Source: Zingiber officinale
Taxonomy: Eukaryota; Streptophyta; Magnoliopsida; Zingiberales; Zingiberaceae
Direction: 5' to 3'
Length of the DNA: 64,000 nt
NCBI RefSeq assembly: GCF_018446385.1
Contig: NC_055990.1
Location: 27,675,891 to 27,739,890 of the forward strand
This document shows positions 34,300 to 47,458 of the stretch, piece by piece. The notes below the pieces were generated by a model. It ran no database searches. It saw nothing but the letters and a program-made list of their open reading frames with translations, and was not told where the DNA came from. The translations under genes were made by a program, and so were the position numbers. Position 1 is the stretch's first letter; each line of letters begins with the position of its first letter.

Positions 34300-37200
34300 G
34301 ACCTAGTGTGACCATCATGCTTCCTCTGTGCCAAAGCCTTGGTCAAGGGATCTGCGATGTTAGCCTCTGTAGGTACTCTGCAAATCTTCATATCTCCTCT
34401 ATCGATAATCTCTCGAATGAGATGGAAGCGCCGTAGTATGTGCTTGGTCCGCTGGTGTGAGCGAGGTTCCTTCGCAGTGCTATAGCTCCATTGTTGTCAC
34501 AATAGAGCTCAACTGGTCGCGATGCTAGGAACCACCCCAAGTTCAGTGATGAACTTGCGGATCCAATCGCCTCCTTGCGCCTCGATGCGGCAATATACTC
34601 GACCTCATTGTAGAATCACTCGTGTCTGCTTGAACTCTTCCACTCACAGACCACCATTTAAGCAAAACACGAACCATGACTGCGATCGGTAATCATCCCG
34701 ATCGGTCTCGAAGCTAGCATCACTGTAACCCTTTACCGCTAGCTCATCATTGCCTCCATATATCAAGAAATATTTTTAGTCCTTCTTAAGTACTTAAGAA
34801 TATTCTTGACCGCTATCCGGATGACTGGTATCATCTCGTCATGCTCAAAGCATACGAGACATCGTGTCGAGTACATAGCATGACATACATGATCGATCCT
34901 ATGGCTGAGGCATAAGGGATGATCCATGCGATCTCTCTCTCTCTAGAAGAGGGACCTTGAGTCTTGAAAGACTCACGCCGTGTGACATCGGCAGAAATCC
35001 TTCTTGGAATTCTGCATGGCAAACCAAGGAGTACCTTGTCAATGTATGTACTCTGACTTAGGCCAAGCAATCTCTTAGATCTATCTCTATAGATCTGTAT
35101 CCCTAGAATGCGGGATGCCTCACCTAAGTCCTTCATTGAGAAGCAACTCCCTAGCCAGGTCTTGACAGACTGAAGCATAGGGATGTCCTTCCCAATGAGT
35201 AGTATGTCATCCACATACAATATGAGGAAGACAACTATGTCCCCTACAACCTTCTTGTAGACACAAGGTTCATCTTCGTTCTTGATGAAACCAAACTATT
35301 TGATTGCATCATCGAATCGAAGATTCCAGCTCCGAGAAGCTTGCTTTAGTCCATAAATGGACCTATGCAGCTTGCATACTCTGCTAGTATGCTGTGGATC
35401 TACAAAACCCTCAGGTTGTGTCATGTACACATCCTCGAGTAGGTTTCCATTCAGAAACACGGTTTTGACGTCCATCTGCCAGATCTCGTAATCGTGGTAA
35501 GCTGCAATAGCAAGCATGATCCGAATGGACTTAAACATCGCTATTGGAGAAAAGGTTTCATCATAGTCAATACCATGAATCTGCTTGAAACCTTTAGCTA
35601 CCAAGCGACCCTTATAGATAAGTCCATCCATGTCAGTCTTTCTCTTAAAGACCCACTTGCACCCAATGGGTTTTACCCCTTCAGGTGGATCAACCAAAGT
35701 CCATACTTGGTTGGTGTACATGGATTCCATCTCGGATCTCATGGCCTCTAGCCATTTCTCGGAATCTGGTCTCATCACAGCTTCCTGATAGGTGGTAGGC
35801 TCATCCTCTATGAGCACAATGTCATCATGGTCAGACAAGAGAAAAGAGTATCTCTCAGGCTGACGACGTACCCTATCAGACCTGCGAAGAGGTATGTCTA
35901 CTTGAACCGGTTGTTGTTCCTCAACTCCTTGTGGAACAACATCATCCACAACACTTTGTGGTTCCAGTTCAATTTCCATCGAGGCATTAGTGCTATTGTT
36001 CGCATCTTGAACTTCTTCAAGATCGAACGCGCTCCCACTAGTCTTTCTAGAAACAAAATCCCTTTCCAGAATGACCCAGTCTTTGCCACAACTACCTTGT
36101 GCTGACTGGGAATGTAGAAGTAATATCCCTTAGTTTCCTTGGGATATCCGATGAAATAGCACTTGTCGGATTTGGGTCCTAATTTGTCTGAGACTTGACG
36201 TCGTACGTAAGCCTCACAGCCCCAAATCCTCATGAAAGACACCTGGGCATCTCTCCCAGTCCATATCCTATATGGTGTCTTTATCACGGCCTTGGATGGA
36301 ACTCGGTTGAGAATGAAAGCTGCCGTGTCTAGAGCATATCCCCATAGATATGTCGGAAGATCTGTGTGACTCATCATAGATCGTACCATATCTAATAAGG
36401 TACGATTCCTCCTTTCAGATACACCATTCCACTGTGGTGTTCCAGGAGGAGTGAGTTGAGATAAAATCCCACACTCAGCTAAGTAGTCACGAAACTCATG
36501 GCTTAAGTATTCACCACCTCGATCGGATCGAAGTATCTTAATACTCTTGCCAAGCTGGTTCTGTACTTCATTCTTGAATTCTTTGAACTTTTCAAAGGAT
36601 TCGGACTTATGTGTCATCAAGTACACATAACCGTATCTACTGAAGTCATCAGTAAATGTGATGAAGTACCTATAACCGCCTCTAGCAGCGACATTGAAAG
36701 GGCCACATACATCACTATGTATGAGTCCTAACAAATCAGTCGCTCTCTCGCTGTGCCCACTAAAGGGAGTCTTGGTCATCTTGCCTCGTAGGCATGACTC
36801 GCATATCTCATATGATTCAAAATCAAATGAGTCCAACAAACCATCCTTATGGAGTTGGGATAAGCGCTTGTCATTTATATGACCTAAGCGACAGTGCCAA
36901 AGGTAGGTTTGGTTCATGTCATTAGACTTGAACCTCTTGGTATTTACGTTATAGATAGGGCTCTCGAGGTCTAGAATATAGAGTCCGTTTATCAGAGGTG
37001 CACTACAATAGAACATATCGTTTAAATAGACAGAACAACATTTGTTCTTTATTATAAACGAGAATCCTTTCTTGTCCAAACAAGAAACTGATATAATGTT
37101 CTTAGTCAAGGCAGGCACATAACAACAATCATCTAATTCTAGTACAAGCCCAGAAGGAAGAGATAGATGATAAGTTCCTACAGCAATAGCAGCAACTCGT

Positions 37201-37743
37201 GCTCCATTGCCTACTCGTAGGTCTATCTCACCCTTCGTCAATGCCCTGCTATTTCTCAGCGCTTGTACATTAGTACAAATGTGCGAAGCACATCCGGTAT
37301 CTAATACCCACGATGAAGAAATAGAGAGGTTGACTTCTATAACATGTATACCTGAAGTAGAAATCTTATTTCTCTTCTTCTTAAGATCTTCCAGGTATTC
37401 TTTGGAGTTCCTCTTCCAGTGCCTTGCTTGTCCTTGATATAGGTGACAAAGATGCTTAACCATATCGTAAGCGCCCATCAACTCATGTTGCTTCTGAAGC
37501 TCAGAGTTCATGGTCGCGAGCATAAGACAGGACACATCTAATGCGTCATCTTGATGCTTCTTGTAAGCATCCCGGTCAGCTCGCGTGGCCGTGGCGTGAG
37601 GAGCCTCCGGAATGGGCTGCTCCAGAACGTACAGTTTACGTTCTTGGGTGAGAACTCAAGTTCCAGTCCAGGAAATTTGCTCCGTTGAGCTTGTCCTTCT
37701 TAAGGACAGAACGCAGAGAGAAACAGTTCGTATTCGACGTCAT
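34300..37743 (-). pseudogene. Copia gag-pol with internal gag deletion
   Basis: On the minus strand a gag start (M at 37743; KLNGANFLDW) runs only about 60 codons, then jumps to the end of gag. The open frame 37535-35898 carries the protease motif WVLDTGCASH, the integrase zinc finger (WHCRLGH, CESCLRGK), and the integrase core (IHSDVCGPF, then RSDRGGEYLS, then NGVSERRNRTLLD). Reverse transcriptase follows in 35979-35296 (WVFKRKTDMDG, MDVKTVFLNG, YGLKQASRSWN) and 35220-34831 with the catalytic YVDD. RNase H remnants reach about 34300 (CRVPTEANIADPLTKAL). Frames change at about 35900, 35290 and 34830. Order PR-INT-RT-RH is diagnostic for Ty1/Copia; sublineage not assigned. Confidence 0.9.
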
Positions 37744-39411
37744 GGTTATCTACAACAGAAAATTTACAGAAATAAATATCATATTCTTTTAAATCATCTA
37801 ATTAGGCCTTTAATTAAATGATGCTCCCACTGAATTCTATAATTCTTGTGGGACAAGATCCACATCATACTAACCCTTGAGTTAGCTTTGGCTAATACGC
37901 CCAAGGCTTAGTATGATTGGTAGGTAACGATTACCAATTACATCTCTATGCAACTCTTGTTTATAGAATCAATACCCGCATTTATATTAAAACTTGAGTT
38001 AGCTTTGGCTAATACGCCCGAGAGTTAATATAGATGTGATTTTGACCTATTCTTTTCCAACCGTTGGAATAATGCCTATAGTTGACTCGATCCAACCGAG
38101 TAACTAGGAATACTCAATCTAATTGAGTTTGTATTCATCCATGCGTTGATAGGCGGGACCAAGATTGTCCCTCCGTACCCTACCAAGATAATATGTATTG
38201 CTCTGCTTTGGCAGATTCAACAATACATGTGATCGAGGTAGTGATAGGTATCACGGAACGGTTAGGCATTTTGAGTTGGTTCGATCTAGATCTAATCTAA
38301 TCTAATCGAGAAGGATGCATCTTGTGCATGACTTAGATCTAATCTAATCGCATGGGTGCATCATGTGCACGACTTAGATCTAATCTAATCGTAAGACACT
38401 AATTAATTAATTACTTATTAAACATGCATCATATACATAAGCAATTAACTAATTAATATATTTGTGATTTAGTCATGGCCCTACTACGATCTTCTCAAGC
38501 CAATGAGAAGATCGAATGGTCAACAGCTTCTCCAAGCTCCTCCCTTTGACCACCTTGTGTTGCTCGTGCCCGCCTCGGAACTCCGTCTCGTGTGGACCCT
38601 CCACCGCTCCAATTTGTACATTACAATTTGAAACTCGAGTTACATTCGAGTCTAAATCTAATTTACAACAACAAAATAAGAGAAGGCATGACGCGCAGGT
38701 CGCGAATATAATACAACACTCGCAAACACATAACGACACGCAGGCCGTATTATGAATTACAACACAACCAATCATATTGGGTTTTGGGCCATGACTATCA
38801 CAAAATTAATATATAATTCAAAAATTATATATTTACATAATTTTCTATAATTTTAAAATTAATTTTTACAATTTTTACGAGTAAAATTTCCCGGCGGTCC
38901 CGTTTAGCGGTTTCGGGCGCAATCGCGGAACGGATCCCCAGGGGCAGCGCCCCTACCCGCGATCTAACCATCGCGAGGGTTCCTTTGCGATCCAACAGCG
39001 CCTAAACTCGCTGTCCCAAAACGATTTGGGTCGAGACATTGCCATTTCGGAAAAATCTTCCCGGCGGGTTCGTTTTTAGCGATTTCGGGTGCAATCGCGG
39101 AGCAAATCCCCTTGCGGGGTTAGGGGCAGTACCCCTACCCACGATCTAACCATCGTGAGTTGCTCCTTTGCGATCTAATGGCACCCAAGCCCGCTGTCCC
39201 AAACGGATTTGGGGCAAAACGAAGCCGTTTTGGAAAAATCTTTCCGGTAGACGAAGCCTACAAGTGCCGAGACACTTGTGCTTCGCTTCTACGGAAAAAT
39301 TACCCATAAAAACTATAAAATCATAATTTTACAGAAAATTACAGAGACTTTAGTTTTTCATAAAACCAAAAAACAAACTCGTATTCGCCTTGCACGTGGC
39401 TCTGATACCAC
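37744..39411 (-). other. Copia 5' untranslated leader
   Basis: Non-coding interior of the Copia element between primer-binding site and gag. Includes two GC-rich repeated segments (near 38880-39010 and 39050-39200, with gatttcgggtgcaatcgcgg-like units) and repeats of gacttagatctaatctaatc near 38285-38390. Confidence 0.7.
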
Positions 39412-41409
39412 TGTTGGGTTTTTCGGGCCGCGAAAACCGCTTTTCGCATTGCGGAAACCCCGAATCACCCAAAGCCGTAGATCCGTGCAAAGAAAAATTT
39501 CAAAAACATAAATACGAGTTTTATACTACGATCTACAGTAGATCTACAAAGGAAAAAACCATTTTACCTTCGATGCGTGCCCTTGCAAAATCCCGCTCGT
39601 CCAAGGTACTTGTCGGATCTCCAAAGTATCAAGGTAGATACTTCTGTAGTGATATCCACACGAACAAGGAGTGTCTCTCACACTCAAAGGATGGAGAAGA
39701 GAGCCCCAAGTGTGCTAGCACTTTCTAGAGCTCTCAGATAGGATTTAAATGGAGGGAAAAAGAAAGAAGAAAGGAAACTCTTACACTCAAGAAGTAGTCT
39801 CCTCTTTTGTGACCTTCACCCTTTCTTTCTTCTCTTGGAATACAACTCAACCACCTTCTCTCCCTTCATGGAACCCACGACCAAAAGAGAGGAGAAAGCA
39901 AGAGAGAGCTAAGGAGGAAGAAGATGGAATGAATGAGAATGAATTGCATTCACTCTCCTTCATGTGTGTGTAACCCCCTTCCCATTTAATGTGGCCATTA
40001 AAGAGGGGATTTGTAACCTCCATGAGGTGTCACACACATGTGCAACCATGATGATGTGGAGCATCATCAATGGTCCACCTTATGCCAACTCACAAATGAG
40101 GTGGCAAATGGTCAATTCAAAATTGACCTTTGATCTTCCTTCTCAAATCAAGTCAAACTTGACCAAATCTCTCTCATGGTTGATTTAATCTAACCATTTG
40201 ATTCAAGACAACTTAATATAATGAATCTAATTCATTTAATTAAATTGATTCAATGAGTCATAATCCAAATTAGACTCATTGAACACATGAATCAACTTGA
40301 GTCTAACTCAATTAGCCCAATTTGGATTACTCTTAATCCAATTTGGTTCATCACATGAACCTAATCCAATTGGTTCATCACATGAACCTAATCCAATTGG
40401 TTCATCATATGAACCTAATCTCCATCCACTTGTTCTTTGTGTGTGACCCAATAGGTTCTTGTAACGTTGGCAATGTTTCTAAACTCCTTTAGAAACATAA
40501 GCAATGAGCGGCATCTAGCAATACATCATTGCTACCCAAGTTACAAGAATGTTGAGATCCAACATCACCTTGTGACTACTAATTGTGACTCCTCACAATA
40601 TGTGACAAGTGTCCTTCTATCCTAGACATCTAGATTGATTAATATGAGGCATAGACCGTGTCATCCTCTAATCAATCTAAATCTTGAACTCCAAGTAGAC
40701 TCACTCAATCAAATGAGCTCAACATCTAACGTTGACTCATTTGGGCATGGCCATGCACTTCGTGGTCTCACTCTATCAAGAATAGCGATGTCGCTCCCGT
40801 CATATGGGAGGGATAGATCCCATCTACATCACTCACATCCCTCTGCATAATTCGTTACATACCCAGTAATCGTCTTTATAGTCCACCCAGTTACGGGTGA
40901 CGTTTGACGAAACTAAAGTACATAACTCCTTATGTAGGGATCCATGGTGACTTCAGGTCTAAGGACTAATAGTCATACTAATAGCCACATGAGAAAGTAT
41001 ATGACACTCATATAACGATCCATGATACTTTCTCATGGCGGGTCATTCAGTATACATTCTCCAATGTATACCCATGTGTCAGCATGATATCTCTATATCC
41101 ATGACTTGTGAGATCAAGTCATCGAGCTGACCTACATGCTAGTCTTATTGCATTAACATTGTCCCTGAATGTTAATACTCGACTAGGAATGATTTAGAGT
41201 AGTGTTCCCTATATCATCTCACTATCGATTCAACTAATCGATTGATATAGGTATGAACCTTCTACTCAAGGACGCTATTATACTTAGTCTATTTGGCACT
41301 AATACAAATAAGTATAATAACCAAACAAATGCCTTTATTAATATACAAGAATATGATACAATGAGTCCATACAATCATCAAATGATTGGCTCTAGGGCTC
41401 TAACTAACA
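39412..41409 (-). repeat. 5' LTR of the Copia element
   Basis: 1998 bases, same length as its partner. The primer-binding site is at about 39397-39410 on the minus strand, one base from the LTR edge. Confidence 0.95.
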
Positions 41410-41870
41410 GGATGACCTTCTAGAGTGGGAATGACTATATAGGAAGGAATGTCATAGTTGATATTGAGGTCATAGGCATCATCAAGGGTGAAGGTAGAAG
41501 CACATTGCGCATACCATTTGTTACTCTCCGTTATTTTTAGAAAGAAAAGATTACTGGAGTCAAAGAAGGGGAGGAGCAAGGAGTCGGAGAAGAAATAATG
41601 AAGACGAAGACGAAAAGAAAGCTTTAGGGTTTTTTCGTAGAATGTTTATAAGGATTCTTTGAAAAGGTTTTCTAAATAAGATCGTCATATCATAACAGTA
41701 AAAAAAAGGCGAGATTAATTGTGAACCGTCGGATGATGAAGATAAGGTGGTAGAAAAAGAAAAAATTATACACTTATAATGACGTATGCACACGTGCCAC
41801 CAATAAAAAGCCTGCAGCGGTAATTGATTCGACAGACAGTCATCTCGAGGCATCGATGCTTTTACCAAGG
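41410..41870 (-). pseudogene. Tat antisense ORF, module 1, N-terminal part
   Basis: Minus-strand translation near 41560-41415 gives KITESNKWYAQ and DIPSYIVIPTLEGH. It joins in frame to the Transposase_28-like piece at 32253 once the Copia element is removed. Upstream to 41870 the sequence looks like the 5' untranslated region of this antisense gene. The expected LTR further right is absent; module 2 begins instead. Confidence 0.45.
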
Positions 41871-42089
41871 TGAACCTGCTTTTTTGTGTAGCTCTTTAGC
41901 CATATACTTGAATGAACTTTTATGACTCGAAGGAAAAACTAATAAGTTAAAACTCGATCGAATTTGTGTGGATTGATTCTTCACCCCAAACGAATTCAAT
42001 TTTGGCCGGTATTAAATTCTTTTATTTGAATAAACAGTAGTTTGTCCTGTTCTAAGGATTAAGGACCAAGCCGGCGTAAACCTAAGCAA

Positions 42090-42205
42090 AAGTTCGTTTG
42101 GCCTTGAGGGTCGGACATCATAATTCACTCGGCCTTGAGGGTCGGACGCCATAGTTCGCTCGGCCTTGAGGGTCGGATGCCATAGTTCGCTCAACCCTAA
42201 GGATC
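42090..42205. repeat. 33-bp tandem repeat, about four copies
   Basis: Unit ctcggccttgagggtcggac plus gccatagttcg, with decay toward both ends. It lies where module 2 of the antisense ORF ends and may mark the recombination join between two Tat copies. Confidence 0.8.
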
Positions 42206-42266
42206 AGACGTGTTTTACACCAAATAAAAACTAGGGAGGTTTATCTTTCTATAAGTAATCCTTACT

Positions 42267-43397
42267 TTACCTCGTCCAGTTTATTGCTCGAGCGGACCTT
42301 ATTACGCAAGCTAGAGGAGGAACATCAGTTACTAAATGATGAAATTTTAGAATAAAAATACTTACTAAAATTAACAAAAACTTAAGGACTAGCATACGGT
42401 GAATATCAATATCCGACTCATTAAGTCTACATACTAGTAAAAAAACAAGGCAAATTATAAGATTGGGATATAGGTCGGGGGAAACATTTTGGGTTATCCG
42501 GTTGTAGTCTAACGAACTGGCGGAGGGATCAGAAGTTAAGTATCCGCCTTCTTTTAGCTGTTCCATTGCACCTTTTGCTCCAAGTATAAGTGCTCTCACA
42601 ATGGAATGGGCAATTGGTGCATTGAACTCTGGTGTTTGGAAAAATTCATTTTTCTTTGCTTTGAATCGCTCATTCTTCTCCGCATAATAGGTTTTTAACT
42701 CTGCTTGGATTGTTGTCACCTCAATTTGGGCAGTCATCAAATCTGAAAGTAGGGAATCCTACTTAGCCTTTTGAGTCATCAACTCAGATTCTTTAGCAGT
42801 TAGCTCGACACTATGAGCGACCTCCTATATTTGTAATTGAGCAGACAGTTGCACATTCTTGGTAATTTGTTCATCCAACTTTGTCTGTGTATCCACTCGA
42901 AGACTTGTCTCTAACTGAAGTTGAGCTTCAACAGAAGCCAGGGCAGTCTTCCACTGGGTCGCTTTCTTGAGCTCAACTTTGGCCAACTCTCGAGCCTCTT
43001 GGAGTTGAAGAGATAATTCTTTTATTTGCTTGGAGGCCCTTGTGGAAATCACCTCAGAAGTTTGTTGTTTTAGCAACTCGTTTTCTTGAGCCAAGTCGTG
43101 TAGTTGTTGAGCAATGCTCGTATTGATTTCCCAACGTTGAAAAATAAACATGGTTATGAGTAGCCGAAATAGATGAAAGAAAATCAATTAAAACTATGAT
43201 ACCTTAGTTTGTTTATATGAGAACTCATCTGCTAAATCTTTAGGGTGAAACTCACTAAGTTGATTTTGGCCATCTGACTAAGCATCTATTAGACGCTCCC
43301 TTAATAGGATGGGGAGAGTAGAAGGAAGGAGAGATGTTGGAGAAATTGAAGTTTGGACAAAAGGTAAAGAAAAAAGGATGGGCGGCGGGCTAGATTC
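42267..43397 (-). pseudogene. Tat antisense ORF, module 2, C-terminal half
   Basis: Pieces 43187-42825 and 42740-42267 on the minus strand. The first is a coiled coil (QQLHDLAQENELLKQQTSEV and ELSLQLQEARELAKVEL). The second ends with GAMEQLKEGGYLTSDPS, similar to the end of module 1. The protein-like sequence continues across the insertion into 53681. Stops between the pieces show decay. Confidence 0.55.
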
Positions 43398-44245
43398 TGT
43401 TGGAACCCCAAGGTTGTTTTGGTGTGATCAACAAGTTAAGTTAGGTCCTGTGTGTTTCTAACCTTGTGTCTAAGTGTGCAGGAGCTTAGGAACACAGGTA
43501 GTCGAGCGGAAGACGTAGTTAGCGAGAAGGACGACAGTCCGAGGGACGAGGTGCTACGGAAGAGTACCCCGGTGGACGAGAAGGAAGCGTGCGGTGGTTC
43601 CGAGGGACGAAAGCCGGAGAGGAAGATTGCTCGGGGAGCAAGAGATGCAGCTAGCGAGAAGGACGACACGCGGTGCATCTGAGGGACGAAAACTGTGGAT
43701 GAGTACGCCGGCGGACGAGAAGGAAACACACGGCGATTCCGAGGGACGAGAAGCTGGAGGGAAGCCCGCTCGAGAAGACTGGAAGTTGGGTTCGGGAGAG
43801 CCCTTTTCCGGATGGCAGAGATCACCCAAGTGATCGGATCTGGAGGAGAAGAACCGGACCGAGGTGGGACTGAACCAGAGAAGAGGTCCCGGATGAAAAA
43901 GTCAACAACTGTTGACTTTGGGCTCCGGGGCGCCCGGAGCAGTCCGGGGTGCCCGGAGCCCTCCGGGGCGCCCGGACCCTGATTTTGACTAGGATCGCGA
44001 TTTACGCGATCTGAACATTGGGAGGGGGGGGGGGGGGGTAAAGTTTTATCCCCCCAGGGCGCCCGGAACCCTTCCAGGCGCCCCAACTAAGGCTATAAAT
44101 ATAGTCTTGGTCCAGAAGCTTTTCATTAACTCAGTAATTAGCATTCCAAACACTTGTGCGCTCACTATTCTAGTTTAGCTTCTGTGTTTGTGCTTTTGTT
44201 TGCAGGATATCCAACCCCCTCCTAGCCGGCCGCAACGGTCCTACA
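43398..44245 (+). repeat. LTR 1 of the composite
   Basis: 848 bases, tgttggaaccccaagg to acggtcctaca. Carries three GGCGCC-type boxes near 43925-43975, a gtcaacaactgttgac palindrome at about 43901, a run of G near 44024-44037, and a TATA-like tataaatata at 44093. The longest of the three LTRs. Confidence 0.9.
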
Positions 44246-44302
44246 AGTGGTATCAGAGCTAAGACGCTTCAAGAGGACTAACCGCCAATCGAAGCAAAGA
44301 TA

Positions 44303-45760
44303 ATGGCCGGACCAAGCATCCACCCGCCGAAATATGGAGGGGATTTCGCTACGTGAAAGAATCTGATGCAGGTATTTTTTACCACAGACTTTGAATTAAC
44401 TCTAACAATGGAATCCGGTTTTGTAGCTCTAGAAGGTAAGGAAAAATGTCAATGGACAAAAAAGGAGCAGGCTGAATTCGTGGCGAACGGCAAAACAGAA
44501 TACCATCTGCTAAGCGTTCTTCCACCTCAAGAAATCAACAGAATCGGACACTACCACTTGGCAAAGGAACTTTGGGAAAAGTTCCTCGAGCTGCACGAAG
44601 GGACGTCCGAAGCCAAGCTCTCCAGAAGAGATCTGCTTCGGAATCAGCTCACCAGCCTGCAACTTGGGGAAGACGAGACAGTCGCTCACCTGCACTCGAG
44701 AATCAAAGAGATCATCACCGGACTGTCAAATCTCGGAGAAACGGTAAGTAACCGATATTCGCTAAGGTACGCACTAAATTCATTTCCTAGAAATTCAAAA
44801 TGGGCATCACTAGTAGATGCCTTTTATATTTCTAAAGATTTAGAAAAGATTCCGTTAGAAGAATTTTTTTCTACTTTTGAAGTGCATGAGTCAAGATGTG
44901 CAGGAATGAAGGAGCCCAAGAACAACGTCGCCCTCAAAGCTTCGAGAGACGAACCAGAGTCGGAATCTTCTCTCGATGACGAGGAAATGGTAATGATGGT
45001 AAGAAGATTCAAGAAGTTTTGTAAATCCAGATCTACTAACCATCCGCAGGGGAAGAAGAAAAGGACGATCCGCTGCTACCACTGCGACGAAGAAGGGCAC
45101 GTCAAGGACAATTGCCCCAAGCTGAAGAACAAGAACAAGGAAAAGGGTAAGAAGCCTATCTAAAAGCGAAAAGCCCTAAAAGCGACGTGGGACGATACGT
45201 CGTCGGAGTCGGAAATCGAAGCTTTCTCCGAACTCGCACTGATGGTGAGTCATCAAGACGACGACTGCGATTCAAGCTCTTCCGAAATGAGCATCGAGAG
45301 CATCAATGAAGGGGGAGACATGTCGGAAGAAAGCAGCAGCTCAGGGGGAGAAACGAACAACGAGATCGACAAGGTAAGTCAGGTACGATCTCTTCATCCC
45401 GATAAAATGTTTAAGTTCGTTAAACTTTTAACAAAAGATTGCTGCAAATTAGAAAGTGAAAATAAAAATTTAAAAGTAATTCTAGCTAAGTCTTGTCCCT
45501 TAGAAGAATTAGATAAATTAAAACTAGCAAATGAAAAATTGAAACTTGAAAATGATGATTTGAAAATTCAAGTAGATAACTTGAAAAACCATGCATGTTC
45601 ATCTAAAACCAATGTTAGAAGATTTAATAATTTAAATTGGTACATTAAATATCACCCTGGACAAATTAGGAACATTTCAAGAAAATATGTTCCTAAAAAC
45701 TTTTTAGTTAATCTAGTAGGTTGGAACCTATATTGGGTTCCTAAATCATGCTTAAACTAA
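44303..45760 (+). pseudogene. Gag copy A of the composite, two in-frame stops
   Basis: A 486-codon frame from MAGPSIHPPKYGG to YWVPKSCLN. It holds a Copia-type gag core (ELWEKFLELHEGTSEAKLS), a zinc knuckle CYHCDEEGHVKDNC, an acidic serine-rich part and a coiled coil. A TGA at 44354 replaces what is tryptophan in the related gags (the W of ADWK/ASWK), and a TAA at 45161 follows KKPI. Both stops also occur in copy B. Without readthrough no full gag is made, so mobility would depend on gag from relatives. Confidence 0.85.
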
Positions 45761-46515
45761 ATTTTAAAATTAAAATTAGCGCTTTAAGTGAGAAAATTAA
45801 ACAAAGAATTTCTTTATGAGGCTTTGTCAAGGAAGTGGTTGTTGCTCTAATAACTAAGAAGGCTTAGTGCCTCGCCACGACCTGGAAGCCAAAATATTGA
45901 AATAAATGTTTAATTAACTTACTAATAAAGCATTAATACAAGAATTAATTAGTGCTTTAAAAAGGATTATTCAAAACATTTTATTTCAATTTAGAAATTT
46001 ACTTACTTAGAAATTTTTAATTGACTAAGTCATTTATGTGCTTAAAAATTCTCAAAAATCATTCTTTCTTAAGTTAAAAGATTTTCTGAAATTAGAAATT
46101 TATGCTCAAATTACTTAGAAATTTTTTCCTAAGTCAGATTTTTTTTTAAAAAAAAACTTTACTTAGAAATTTTTTTAAGTTAGAAATATTTCTCAAAATA
46201 ATTCTTGCAAAAACTTAAAATTGTTTTTATGAATTTCTTTTAAATATTTTTTTCAAAATCTTTAACTCTTAGATTGTTTCTCTTGCAACCCCATTTTTTG
46301 TGATCAAAGGGGGAGAAGGGAAAGTATAAGTTAGGGGGAGGTAGATAGATTTAATTTTTTGTCTATCTTTTTGTACTGAGGTAGATAGAGTTAATTTTTT
46401 TTCTATCTTTTTGTACTTAAATTACAAATTAAGTTAAGTTACTTAATTTTATTTAAAGTCTATTTTACTCTAGCTTAACTTGGGTTGATCACACCAAAAA
46501 GGGGGAGATTGTTGG

Positions 46516-47458
46516 TGTTGGTACAGCGGAGGCCTGCAAGAGGGGGGTGAATTGCTGAAAACAAAAATTAAACTATACCCTCCTCGTACTTTCAACTCAA
46601 TTAGTGCAATAGTGATAAATTAATAAAGAAATAAAAACTAAATAAAGAAATACAGAGAAGATCAGGATTTTAACCTGGTTACAACCAAGAAGGTTGTTAA
46701 TCCAGGGCAGTAGAAAAAGCGCATTAGAAAAATTCTCCTTCTCTGAAGGCGGAGAAGCCTTTTACACTTTGGAAGCTCAGAACTATTGCTAGGAAACACT
46801 ACACAGTTGATTGCTTGAGTTGTTATTGAATTCCTAGCTCCAGGGGCCTTTATATAGGCCCTGGAAATCTTATCCCGAGAGTCCAAGGTGCCTCCAACAG
46901 GGTTCAAGGCGCCTTCAACTCGATCTGCGGATAAAACTTTATCCGCTGCGCAAATGGTCAAATTGGCCTGCTCAAGGCGCCTTAAACAATCCATTCAAGG
47001 CGCCTTCAATGTGTTTAAGGCGCCTTCAATGTGTTTAAGGCGCCTTCAAGGTTCTGCTACAGTAATTTCTGCTACAGTAACTTCCAGCCTCTTTTGACTC
47101 CTTTTCTTCTTCACTTTGTCTTCCGAAGCTCCGTTTGTTTGGGTGATTTCGGCCAACCGAAATAGGGCTCACCCGAACCCAATTTCCAACCTTCCTCGAG
47201 CAGCCTTCCATCCCGGCTTAACATCCCTCGAATGCCGCGCACGCTCTTCACGCCCACCGGAGTACTCTTCCGCAGCTCTCTCGTTCTTCGGACGCACCGA
47301 GCCTATCGGCTCCCTTCCCGTGCCGTCCTTCTCGCTAGCTGCATCTTCCGCTCGACTTCCTGTGTTCCTAAGCTCCTGCACACTCAGACACAGGGATCAA
47401 ACACAGCAGGACCTAACCAACTTGGTTGATCACATCAAAACTACCACGGTGTCCAACA
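46516..47458 (-). repeat. 3' LTR of gag-only element 3
   Basis: 943 bases. Contains repeated aaggcgccttcaa units (about 46885-47055), with one extra unit compared with the partner LTR. Confidence 0.9.

Larger units (their letters stand above)
32254..41409 (-). mobile_element. Copia element with paired 1998-bp LTRs, TSD GGATG
   Basis: Two LTRs of exactly equal length (32254-34251 and 39412-41409) start tgttgggtttttcgggcc and end ctctaactaaca, flanked by ggatg on both sides (32249-32253, 41410-41414). On the minus strand tggtatcagagccacg next to the right LTR is the initiator-tRNA-Met primer-binding site, and a purine-rich tract (tagtgggagat) precedes the left LTR. The domain order protease, integrase, reverse transcriptase, RNase H makes it Ty1/Copia. 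The LTRs differ at only about two dozen sites by eye, so the insertion is fairly young, yet gag is mostly deleted and the RNase H part is broken. Confidence 0.95.
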
